Shown here: piece after piece, positions 19,814 through 27,830 of the stretch
Numbering within the stretch: the stretch's first letter is position 1
How the letters are laid out: the number at the start of each line of letters is the position of its first letter
From: Aliiglaciecola sp041538045
GTDB lineage: Bacteria > Pseudomonadota > Gammaproteobacteria > Enterobacterales > Alteromonadaceae
DNA: 64,000 bases
Assembly (NCBI RefSeq): GCF_041538045.1
Contig: NZ_JBGOSE010000012.1
Span: forward strand, 1 to 64,000
Direction: 5' to 3'
Position numbers and translations under genes: made by a program
Notes under the pieces: generated by a model
Database searches by the model: none
The model's input: the letters and a program-made list of their open reading frames with translations, nothing else
What the model was told of the DNA's origin: nothing

Positions 19814-20022
19814 TTTCTACTCATCTCACCTAATCAATATTTTCGATTATTGTGCAATATAAACCACTAATTTGCAGCAGTAAAAACGCGATAAGTTATA
19901 TTTGATTGAATCATTTGATGAGTAATTTTTTAAGCCATTATGATTTTGTAACCTTATATATATTGATTCAAAATCTGATTCCGCTACATTAAGGTAAACT
20001 AAATTAATGTTGCCCAACTATT

Positions 20023-20550
20023 GTGACTTATCAAATATTAGAAACATCTGCCCTACCTGATCCATTAGAAATTGATTTTAAACCTCTTAATATTCGCTAT
20101 CGCCCCATGGCCATTTCCACTATTTGGATGTTTTCGATAATGTTCATGCTCATTATGACGTTAACGCGATGGCAACCATTTATTGCACTCCCAACAGATC
20201 TTTTAACAGCCTACCCGCTGGCTATTGGCGTAGTACTTTTTATTTCGATGCTAATTAGCCTCTATTTATATATTGCAATTCCATGTAAACAATATTGTTT
20301 AACAGAAACCAATTTGCATTTTGCTTGCGGTGTAATATTCCGCAGAATTTATAGCCAGCCAATATTACGAATACAACACGTTGAATTAAAACGAGGGCCC
20401 ATTGAGCGTGCTTTCAAGTTAGCATCATTACAGGTTTTTAGTGCTGGCGGCTCTATTCATACCTTTGCAATTCCAGGCCTGAGTTTGCATGATGCACAGA
20501 AAATCAGGCAGTTTATCTTAGACCATAAAGGTGTTCGCACTAATGGATAA
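20023..20550 (+). CDS. bPH2-domain membrane protein, YdbS-like
   Basis: A 175-residue protein with two hydrophobic helices (about 35-52 and 62-86) followed by a bacterial PH domain type 2 (about 92-165). It resembles YdbS, which is always paired with a larger YdbT-like partner, as here. Function is poorly known; in Firmicutes YdbST gives resistance to some amyloliquecidin-type bacteriocins. The start is GTG with a weak RBS; an in-frame ATG at 20107 would remove only the N-terminal tail. Confidence 0.78.
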   Translation: MTYQILETSALPDPLEIDFKPLNIRYRPMAISTIWMFSIMFMLIMTLTRWQPFIALPTDLLTAYPLAIGVVLFISMLISLYLYIAIPCKQYCLTETNLHFACGVIFRRIYSQPILRIQHVELKRGPIERAFKLASLQVFSAGGSIHTFAIPGLSLHDAQKIRQFILDHKGVRTNG

Positions 20551-22108
20551 CGACCATATTAACGCCGCGTCTAATCCGGAAAAATGGCAGAAACTATCGC
20601 CCATAGCAGTGCTATATTTTATTGCAAGTGGGATTAAAGTAGCCGCCAATAATGCTATTTATTTGCTTCCAGCTGTAGCTATAAGCTATTCCACTGTGCA
20701 AGAGAACCCACAAATTTGGCTCCCTATCGTAGTGGGTGTTTTATGTTTAATTGGTATTTCTTCGTGGCTTCAATATGCTTTTTATTCATTCCGACTGATT
20801 AATGAGACAGTAGAAATTCGATCTGGTGTTTTTTCTAAAACACATGTTGATTTACCTTTTGCTCGAATTCAAAACGTAACTATTGAAATTCCACTATATT
20901 ATCGACTTACTGATACCTGTTGTTTGCAACTCGATACTGCAGGTTCGACAAAACAAGAAGCTAAAATCGTCGCTTTACCTGTAGATTTTGCCGAAAAATT
21001 AAAAAAATCCATTCTAAACAAAGTTCAAACTGAAAATGATAGTTCACAAGGGAAAATAGCAAACCAACAAGCTACCCACGAGCAATCGCCACTAAATAAT
21101 GAGAATGAAGAAATACTTAATCAACGTTCTGTCAAAGATCTAATATTGCACGGTATAACCAACAATAGAGTATGGATTATTATTGGTGCTCTAGCGCCTT
21201 TTTATGATGATGTTGCCGGTTATTTAGCATCTATAGCACAGCAGTTAGGCTTTGATTATCAACACTTTTTTGACATACAGTCACAGGCAGTCTGGCAACT
21301 AGGATTAGCTTTTTTATCGTTAATACTACTGGCTACATTCTCTGTTACCTTATTATCCGTACTGGGCTCTATCGTTCTGTTTTACGACTATAAATTGGCG
21401 AAAACCACAGACCGATATATTCGGCGCAGTGGTCTACTAACCAAGCAAGAAGTCAGTATGAAACGTTCGCGACTACAAGTGATTGCCCTAAAACAAGATT
21501 GGTTAGATGTACTACTTGGCAGAATCAATTTAGAACTAAAACAAAATAGCAGTGGAGGTCAAAATAGTAACGAATTGCAAGCAGACACAAATAAAATATT
21601 AGTTCCCTCTGTTACTCAACAAGAAGCAGAAAGCATAGTCAAAGATGCCTTACCGAATAATAAACTCTATGAAACTGGCTTCCACAGCATCAGTAAAAGA
21701 TTCATTTTGCGTCAAGTTTTGTGGTTAATCCCTTTTAATCTGCTTGTAAGCGCAATCACTTTTTCAAATTCAGGCATTTTCGGTATTTTACTCACACAGC
21801 TTGTAAGTGGGTTGATAATATTTTTGATATATTGTCGATGGAAACGTTGGGGTTATGCCGATGATGAAGAGTATATTTATATTAGAAAAGGATTATTCGG
21901 TGTGGATTTTTACAGCTTTCCAAAATATAAAGTACAACAAACCCAATTCATACAAAGTCGTATGATGAGAAGGCACAATTTAGCTACCATAAGTATCGTT
22001 ATGGCCTCAGGTGCCTTAACTATTCCTTTTATTAATCAGCTTGATGGAAAAAGACTTTTAGGTAGCTCTTTGTTTACTGTATCCGAACTAAATCGTTCTT
22101 GGATGTAA
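20543..22108 (+). CDS. bPH2-domain membrane protein, YdbT-like
   Basis: A protein of about 521 residues with repeated units of paired transmembrane helices followed by bPH2 domains, the YdbT layout. Helices lie roughly at 20-75, 200-280 and 390-435. The ATG at 20543 is preferred because AAGGTG lies 10 nt upstream. A GTG at 20531 in the same frame would place the start within that RBS. It overlaps its YdbS-like partner by 8 nt, so the two are coupled. It may act at the membrane in envelope maintenance; this is inference. Confidence 0.78.
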   Translation: MDNDHINAASNPEKWQKLSPIAVLYFIASGIKVAANNAIYLLPAVAISYSTVQENPQIWLPIVVGVLCLIGISSWLQYAFYSFRLINETVEIRSGVFSKTHVDLPFARIQNVTIEIPLYYRLTDTCCLQLDTAGSTKQEAKIVALPVDFAEKLKKSILNKVQTENDSSQGKIANQQATHEQSPLNNENEEILNQRSVKDLILHGITNNRVWIIIGALAPFYDDVAGYLASIAQQLGFDYQHFFDIQSQAVWQLGLAFLSLILLATFSVTLLSVLGSIVLFYDYKLAKTTDRYIRRSGLLTKQEVSMKRSRLQVIALKQDWLDVLLGRINLELKQNSSGGQNSNELQADTNKILVPSVTQQEAESIVKDALPNNKLYETGFHSISKRFILRQVLWLIPFNLLVSAITFSNSGIFGILLTQLVSGLIIFLIYCRWKRWGYADDEEYIYIRKGLFGVDFYSFPKYKVQQTQFIQSRMMRRHNLATISIVMASGALTIPFINQLDGKRLLGSSLFTVSELNRSWM

Positions 22109-22186
22109 ACAGTAAGGCGTAATAATAAATATAGAACGATCTTAATTAACTTGACTATATTCTGACCTCTTTGGAGAAAAATCAAA

Positions 22187-22870
22187 ATGCAGAAGAAATT
22201 AATCTGGGATTTGCCCCTTAGGCTTTTTCACTGGCTATTAGTGCTGGCGTTAGTATCCCAATGGATAACAGCCGAATTAGGTAGTGAATATATGGATTAT
22301 CACTTTTATATTGGTTACTTCATCTTAGGTTTAATAATCTTCAGATTAATTTGGGGATTAGTAGGCCCCAAATATGCCAGATTCAGTAACTTTTTATATC
22401 CTCCTAAAGCTATCTGGCAATATTTAAGATCTTTTTTGCAAGCCAAAAACCCACACTTCACCGGTCACAATCCTTTGGGAGGCCTTATAGTCCCAGCGGT
22501 TATCTTAATTGTTGGGGCTCAAGCTGTTACTGGGTTATTTGCTAGTGACGATGTGCTTGCATCAGGACCTTATATGTCTGCGGTAAGCAGTGAAACTCAA
22601 GGGTGGCTGGATGGTTTACACCATCAAATTTTCAACCTTATATTGGCCATTGCTGGCATACACATAGTCGCCATTGCCTGGTATCAATTCGGTCGGAAAA
22701 TACCGTTAGTTGGAGCGATGATTACAGGTAAAAAAACCGATGCTGCGCAAAGCAGTATCGGCTCATCAAGATTATTATTAGCGCTGATTATTGCAATTAT
22801 AATTGCAGCCTTTCTATACTGGTTAATTGCTATTGCAGCACCTGTACCCGAAATGGACTACTATTTCTAA
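22187..22870 (+). CDS. Cytochrome b561-like diheme membrane protein
   Basis: A 227-residue inner-membrane protein of the cytochrome b561/Ni-hydrogenase b-type family. It opens with WDLPLRLFHW, the standard motif with the first heme-ligand His. Further conserved His lie in helices near 39, 98 and 150-165. Four helices form the core and a fifth lies at the C-terminus (198-217). It converges on a cytochrome c' gene, a frequent partner, so the pair may pass electrons from the quinone pool to periplasmic c-type cytochromes. Confidence 0.88.
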   Translation: MQKKLIWDLPLRLFHWLLVLALVSQWITAELGSEYMDYHFYIGYFILGLIIFRLIWGLVGPKYARFSNFLYPPKAIWQYLRSFLQAKNPHFTGHNPLGGLIVPAVILIVGAQAVTGLFASDDVLASGPYMSAVSSETQGWLDGLHHQIFNLILAIAGIHIVAIAWYQFGRKIPLVGAMITGKKTDAAQSSIGSSRLLLALIIAIIIAAFLYWLIAIAAPVPEMDYYF

Positions 22871-22881
22871 TTGAAAATGAG

Positions 22882-22913
22882 TTCTTACAAGGTGCTATTC
22901 GGCCTTGTAAGAA
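22882..22913. terminator. Hairpin at the convergent cytochrome gene ends
   Basis: TTCTTACAAGG pairs with CCTTGTAAGAA over 11 bp, with a 10-nt loop. It overlaps the last codons of the cytochrome c' gene and lacks a T tract. It is a possible shared transcription end. Confidence 0.45.
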
Positions 22914-23371
22914 TCATGGCAACCTTTACAAGATTTAAACACTGCGCCAATATTTGCTTTTAACTGACCTTCATTTCCACTTGCAGCCGCCATTTTTAGG
23001 TTAGCTGCAGCTTCAGTTAATGCAGTAATTTTTGTTTGGAAGTCAGGGTAATCTTTCCAAATCGCTGGTAATGCTTCGGTATCAACACTGAACTTACTTG
23101 TATCAACGGAAAAATAATCGTTCATCATCAAAGATAACTGTTCTATGCGCGTTGCATTTTTTTCTAAGGTTTCGGCACTTAACGGGACTTGACCTTTTGC
23201 CATAGCGCCCATAATCCCAACGTTACTTTTCACTAATTGCAATATAGCTTGGCGGTACTCGACTGCGTCACCTGCATGTTTTTCAGACTTAGCAGCTGTA
23301 ACAGCTACTGAAGCAAAGCTTGCAGTTAACAATGTAATACCTAACATCGCAGGAGCGATAATGTTTTTCAT
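22895..23371 (-). CDS. Cytochrome c' family protein
   Basis: A 158-residue exported protein. The signal peptide (about 1-26) ends near VAVTAA. The four-helix-bundle body closes with the single heme-binding motif CKGCH (Cys148-His152) close to the C-terminus, the hallmark of class II cytochromes c. The family binds NO or takes part in electron transfer in the periplasm. Its partner is probably the convergent cytochrome b561. Confidence 0.92.
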   Translation of the reverse strand: MKNIIAPAMLGITLLTASFASVAVTAAKSEKHAGDAVEYRQAILQLVKSNVGIMGAMAKGQVPLSAETLEKNATRIEQLSLMMNDYFSVDTSKFSVDTEALPAIWKDYPDFQTKITALTEAAANLKMAAASGNEGQLKANIGAVFKSCKGCHDSYKAE

Positions 23372-23565
23372 ATTGACCTCGATTAAATAGATAGTTTATT
23401 GAATTCATAGACTTAGATTCGACTTACAAAAGCAATTTACATTGTTATATCGTTATAAATCAACAACAAATTAGTGAAACATTTAATTAAGCCTGAATGC
23501 TCAAACAAAGTTACTTACTATTAGTAGCCACTACATAAATTAAAGCGTAAATCTTAGGTATAAAA

Positions 23566-23591
23566 AAAGACGCCATAAATATAGCGTCTTT
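23566..23591 (-). terminator. Rho-independent terminator after dnaJ
   Basis: On the minus strand AAAGACGC...GCGTCTTT with a 10-nt loop runs into seven T, 22 nt after the dnaJ stop. Confidence 0.88.
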
Positions 23592-23612
23592 ATCATACCA
23601 TTAATTTTGTAT

Positions 23613-24749
23613 TTAACTGGTTAAGTCATCGAAGAATTTCTTCACACCGTCGAAAAAGCCTTTCTCTTTGGGACGGTATTTAGCCGCTTCATCACCTTTG
23701 CCCATGGAGTTATTCAATTCCTGCAATAACTCTTTTTGTTTGCTATTAAGGTTAACTGGCGTTTCGACCACAACTCGACACATTAAATCTCCAACACTGC
23801 CACTTCGCACGGATTTAACCCCTTTACCGCGTAAACGGAAAAGCTTACCTGTTTGTGTTTCTGGAGTGATTTTCAGCTTAACTTTGCCATCTAGTGTAGG
23901 CACTTCAATGTCCCCACCTAAGGCAGCTACCGTAAAGCTTAATGGCACTTCACAATATAAATTATTGCTATCTCTGGTAAAGATATTATGTTCACGCACA
24001 TGCACTTGAACATACAAATCACCTGGAGGTGCCCCGCTTTCACCAGCTTCACCTTCACCGGTTAAACGAATACGATCGCCAGTATCAACACCAGCGGGTA
24101 CTTTGACTGATAAGGTTTTTGTTTTTTCAGTTCGGCCATGGCCATGACATGCACGACAAGGATCTGAGATAATTTGACCGCGACCGTTACATGTAGGACA
24201 GGTTTGTTGTACTGCAAAAAAGCCCTGACGCATTTGTACTTGACCGTTACCATGACAAGTTGGACAAGTAGTAGGTTTAGTGCCTTTTTTAGCACCAGAA
24301 CCGTCACAAACTTCACAAGCGACAAGTGTCGGGACTTTTATCTCAACACTTTTACCGCGCACGGCCTCTTCTAGACTTAGTTCTAAATTATAACGTAAGT
24401 CGGAGCCCTGACGAGCACGTGACTGACGTCCACCACGACCACCGCCAAATATATCGCCGAATACATCGCCAAAAATATCGCCAAAATCAGCCCCACCACC
24501 AAAGCCAGCGCCGCCTCGGTTAGGATCAACGCCTGCGTGACCATATTGGTCATACGCCGCACGCTTTTGCGAATCGGTTAGGATTTCGTGAGCTTCTTGC
24601 ACCTCTTTAAATTTTTCTTCCATGGCTTTATCACCCTTAGTTCTATCAGGGTGATATTTCATGGCGAGGCGTTTGTATGCCTTTTTAATTTCGCGCTCGT
24701 CAGCACTTTTGCTAACTCCAAGCACTTCATAATAGTCTCGCTTCGACAT
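23613..24749 (-). CDS. dnaJ: Chaperone DnaJ (Hsp40)
   Basis: A 378-residue co-chaperone that stimulates DnaK ATPase and delivers substrates. The J domain carries His33-Pro34-Asp35. A Gly/Phe-rich stretch (about 75-115) follows, then four CxxCxGxG zinc repeats (about 145-205) and the C-terminal substrate-binding domains. It is type I, full length. It lies downstream of dnaK but behind a hairpin that would reduce readthrough. Confidence 0.98.
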   Translation of the reverse strand: MSKRDYYEVLGVSKSADEREIKKAYKRLAMKYHPDRTKGDKAMEEKFKEVQEAHEILTDSQKRAAYDQYGHAGVDPNRGGAGFGGGADFGDIFGDVFGDIFGGGRGGRQSRARQGSDLRYNLELSLEEAVRGKSVEIKVPTLVACEVCDGSGAKKGTKPTTCPTCHGNGQVQMRQGFFAVQQTCPTCNGRGQIISDPCRACHGHGRTEKTKTLSVKVPAGVDTGDRIRLTGEGEAGESGAPPGDLYVQVHVREHNIFTRDSNNLYCEVPLSFTVAALGGDIEVPTLDGKVKLKITPETQTGKLFRLRGKGVKSVRSGSVGDLMCRVVVETPVNLNSKQKELLQELNNSMGKGDEAAKYRPKEKGFFDGVKKFFDDLTS

Positions 24750-24832
24750 ATCGCTTGTTTATCCTTTTTGATGACAAACACAACTTATTGTGTTTGAACT
24801 TGAGCAACGTTAGATGCCCTTTTTATTCGGGC

Positions 24833-24878
24833 TTATCCCCTTGCTACCTAAACGCGAAATTAAGTAACAAGGGGATAA
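24833..24878 (-). repeat. Inverted repeat in the dnaK-dnaJ gap
   Basis: TTATCCCCTTG (24833-24843) and CAAGGGGATAA (24868-24878) are perfect reverse complements, extended by 3 bp after one mismatch. The stem lies about 85 nt before the dnaJ start and just after the dnaK terminator. Its role is unknown. Confidence 0.65.
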
Positions 24879-24886
24879 CACTTAAA

Positions 24887-24913
24887 AGGCGCAGAAAGGT
24901 TATTTCTGCGCCT
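24887..24913 (-). terminator. Terminator-like hairpin between dnaK and dnaJ
   Basis: A perfect 11-bp stem AGGCGCAGAAA/TTTCTGCGCCT with a 5-nt loop, followed on the minus strand by TTTT. It probably ends most dnaK transcripts and lets some through to dnaJ. Confidence 0.75.
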
Positions 24914-24953
24914 GCTTTTATATTTCACCTATCAATTGACAGGTTTAAGACGC

Positions 24954-26882
24954 TTATTTTTTGTCGTCTTTAACTTCTTCAAACTCTGCGTCAACAACAT
25001 CGTCTTCGCCTTCAGCAGATTCTGCTTGAGGTTGTTCTGCACCCGCAGCAGCACCATCAGCAGCAGCTTTAGCTTGAGCAATTTCCATCAACTTAGCAGA
25101 AGCTTGAATCAACTCTTGAGTTTTAGCTTCAATTTCAGCTTTATCTTCGCTCTTCACAGCTGTTTCAAGTGCTTCAATTGCAGTTTCGATAGTTGCTTTG
25201 TCTTCAGCTGGCAAATCATCACCGGCTTCTTCAATTTGTTTTTTGGTACCGTGGATCATGGCATCAGCCTGATTACGTGTTTGTACCATTTCTTCAAATT
25301 TCGCATCCGCATCTTTATTCGCTTCTGCATCAGCTACCATTTGCTCAACTTCAGATTCACTTAAACCAGAAGAAGCTTGGATGGTGATTTTCTGCTCTTT
25401 ACCTGTATCTTTATCTTTAGCAGATACATGTAAAATACCGTCAGCATCAATATCGAAAGTCACTTCAATTTGAGGTGCGCCACGTTGCGCTGGACGGATA
25501 CCTTCTAGGTTAAATTGACCTAGAGATTTGTTACCCGAAGCTTGCTTACGCTCACCTTGTAATACGTGTACGGTTACCGCAGATTGATTGTCTTCAGCAG
25601 TTGAAAACGTCTGAGATTTCTTAGTAGGAATCGTAGAGTTTTTCTCAATCAGTGCAGTCATCACACCACCCATGGTTTCAATACCAAGAGATAGAGGTGT
25701 AACATCAAGTAACAATACGTCTGTAACGTCACCGGCTAAAACACCACCTTGAATCGCCGCACCTGCAGCAACAGCTTCATCAGGGTTAACATCTTTACGA
25801 GGTTCTTGACCGAAGAATTCAGTTACATACTTTTGAACCAATGGCATACGTGTCTGACCACCAACCAAGATAATGTCGTTAACATCACTTACTGATAAGT
25901 CTGCATCTGCTAGCGCTTTTTTCACTGGCTCAAGAGTTTCTTTAACCATATCTTCAACAAGTGATTCTAACTTAGCACGAGTTACTTTGATTGTAAGGTG
26001 CTTAGGACCAGAAGCATCAGCAGTAATATAAGGTAGATTGACTTCAGTTTGTTGTGCAGAAGACAATTCAATTTTAGCTTTCTCACCTGCTTCTTTAAGG
26101 CGCTGCATTGCTAGAGGATCTTTACGTAAATCTACGCCTTGATCTTTCTTAAATTCGTCAACCAAGTAATTGATTACGCGGTTATCAAAATCTTCACCGC
26201 CTAGGTGAGTATCACCATTAGTCGCAAGTACTTCAAAGGTGTGCTCGCCTTCAACTTCATCAATTTCAATGATTGAAATATCGAAAGTACCACCACCAAG
26301 GTCATAAACGGCAACAACATTATCACCTTTTTTCTTGTCCATACCGTATGCAAGTGCAGCTGCAGTTGGCTCATTGATGATACGTTTAACTTCCAGACCA
26401 GCAATTTTACCGGCATCTTTAGTCGCTTGACGTTGAGAGTCATTAAAGTAAGCAGGAACTGTGATAACCGCTTCAGTGACTTTTTCACCCAAGTAGTCTT
26501 CAGCTGTTTTTTTCATTTTTTTCAGTACTTCAGCTGAGATTTGAGGCGGAGCCAATTTCTCACCCTTCACTTCTACCCATGCGTCACCATTGTCAGCTTT
26601 GCTGATGGAGAATGGCATAATGTCGATGTCACGTTGAACTTCTTTATCTTCCCAACGACGACCGATAAGACGCTTGATAGCATACAAGGTGTTTTGTGGA
26701 TTAGTAACAGCTTGGCGTTTAGCTGGAGCCCCTACTAAAGTTTCACCATCGTTACTGTATGCAATAATAGATGGCGTTGTACGATCACCTTCTGCATTTT
26801 CTAAAATTTTAACTTTGTCGCCTTCTAAAACTGCGACACATGAATTTGTTGTACCTAAGTCGATACCAATGATCTTACCCAT
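24954..26882 (-). CDS. dnaK: Chaperone DnaK (Hsp70)
   Basis: A 642-residue Hsp70. The ATPase domain (1-385) opens with GIDLGTTNSC and holds the phosphate-2 motif YDLGGGTFD. The linker VLLLDVTPLSLGIETMGG leads to the substrate-binding domain (about 392-505) and helical lid. The C-terminal tail is acidic and ends EEVKDDKK, close to the EEVKD that supports co-chaperone action. It lies between grpE and dnaJ on the same strand. Confidence 0.98.
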   Translation of the reverse strand: MGKIIGIDLGTTNSCVAVLEGDKVKILENAEGDRTTPSIIAYSNDGETLVGAPAKRQAVTNPQNTLYAIKRLIGRRWEDKEVQRDIDIMPFSISKADNGDAWVEVKGEKLAPPQISAEVLKKMKKTAEDYLGEKVTEAVITVPAYFNDSQRQATKDAGKIAGLEVKRIINEPTAAALAYGMDKKKGDNVVAVYDLGGGTFDISIIEIDEVEGEHTFEVLATNGDTHLGGEDFDNRVINYLVDEFKKDQGVDLRKDPLAMQRLKEAGEKAKIELSSAQQTEVNLPYITADASGPKHLTIKVTRAKLESLVEDMVKETLEPVKKALADADLSVSDVNDIILVGGQTRMPLVQKYVTEFFGQEPRKDVNPDEAVAAGAAIQGGVLAGDVTDVLLLDVTPLSLGIETMGGVMTALIEKNSTIPTKKSQTFSTAEDNQSAVTVHVLQGERKQASGNKSLGQFNLEGIRPAQRGAPQIEVTFDIDADGILHVSAKDKDTGKEQKITIQASSGLSESEVEQMVADAEANKDADAKFEEMVQTRNQADAMIHGTKKQIEEAGDDLPAEDKATIETAIEALETAVKSEDKAEIEAKTQELIQASAKLMEIAQAKAAADGAAAGAEQPQAESAEGEDDVVDAEFEEVKDDKK

Positions 26883-26984
26883 TAGCGTGTCTCCATAAAA
26901 AATTATTAAAACTAAGTCTTAGTATTTGTGGGGTTATTTTGATTTTTTTCAACATTAAATGTAAAAAAATCTCCACAAAAACGC

Positions 26985-27602
26985 TTATGCTTCGATGTCT
27001 ACGCCACCTTCAGGGGCTCTAGAAACCATTACCATTGCAGGACGTAACAGCCTGCCATTAATTTCATAGCCTTTTTGCATGACGGCCATCACCGTATTAG
27101 GCGATAACTCTGCATTTTCTTGCATCGACATTGCCTGATGCAACTCTGGGTTGAAGGGTTCACCTTGCGGGTCAATCACTTTCAATCCGAATTTTTCTAC
27201 TGTGCTTACAAATGACTTAAGGGTAATATCTACACCTTCTATCATAGGTTTGAGAGACTCATTATCAGGATCGGCTAATTGAATCGCTCTTTCCAGATTA
27301 TCTGCCACTGGCAAAAGCTCTCCTGCGAAACGTTCTAAAGCAAACTTACGTGCTTTTTCCACTTCAGCCTCTGCACGACGACGAGCATTTTCCATTTCAG
27401 CTTTGGCACGCAAAACCGAATCTCTCTGCTCATTCACTGTTGCTTCAGCTTTTGCTAACGCTTCTTGTAACTTTGCAATTGTTTGATCGGAATCTCCGGC
27501 ACCGGCATTTTCAGCCGCTTGTTCAACTTCAGCTTGTTCTGCTTGATTGAATTCAGGTTGTTCCTGTTGATTATTATCTGTTGGCTGTTGCTCTTTGCTC
27601 AT
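26985..27602 (-). CDS. grpE: Nucleotide exchange factor GrpE
   Basis: A 205-residue DnaK nucleotide-exchange factor. An acidic, Gln/Glu-rich N-terminal tail (1-45) leads to a long coiled coil (about 45-110) and the beta-domain ending in PAMVMVSRAPE. It is the first gene of the heat-shock run, with a sigma-32 promoter about 60 nt upstream. Confidence 0.97.
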   Translation of the reverse strand: MSKEQQPTDNNQQEQPEFNQAEQAEVEQAAENAGAGDSDQTIAKLQEALAKAEATVNEQRDSVLRAKAEMENARRRAEAEVEKARKFALERFAGELLPVADNLERAIQLADPDNESLKPMIEGVDITLKSFVSTVEKFGLKVIDPQGEPFNPELHQAMSMQENAELSPNTVMAVMQKGYEINGRLLRPAMVMVSRAPEGGVDIEA

Positions 27603-27661
27603 GCCTTACTCCATCGCCTTTTTCACTTAACTTAAATCGGTTTATTTTCGAGTTGCGTTAT

Positions 27662-27689
27662 TAATGGGGTTTGTTTAAACGGCTTCAAG
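27662..27689 (-). promoter_or_regulatory. Sigma-32 heat-shock promoter of grpE-dnaK-dnaJ
   Basis: On the minus strand CTTGAA (27684-27689), a 14-nt spacer and CCCCATTA (27662-27669) match the sigma-32 consensus closely. It lies 60 nt upstream of grpE. Confidence 0.9.
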
Positions 27690-27830
27690 GGTAAAGACCC
27701 CAGTTTTTTTAATGAAATAGGAAAAACATTTCCAATTGGAATTAAAAGCAAAGGGTTTTATAGTGAGTTTGGCTAATAAAAATAACGATATTTCAACAAA
27801 TAGCCGCTGCAGAAGGATAAGAATTACTCC

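Noticed and set aside
24936..25364. A 142-codon Phe/Ser-rich frame opposite the dnaK end
   Set aside because: Its composition is the complement of the Glu/Lys/Ala-rich DnaK lid; it is not a gene.
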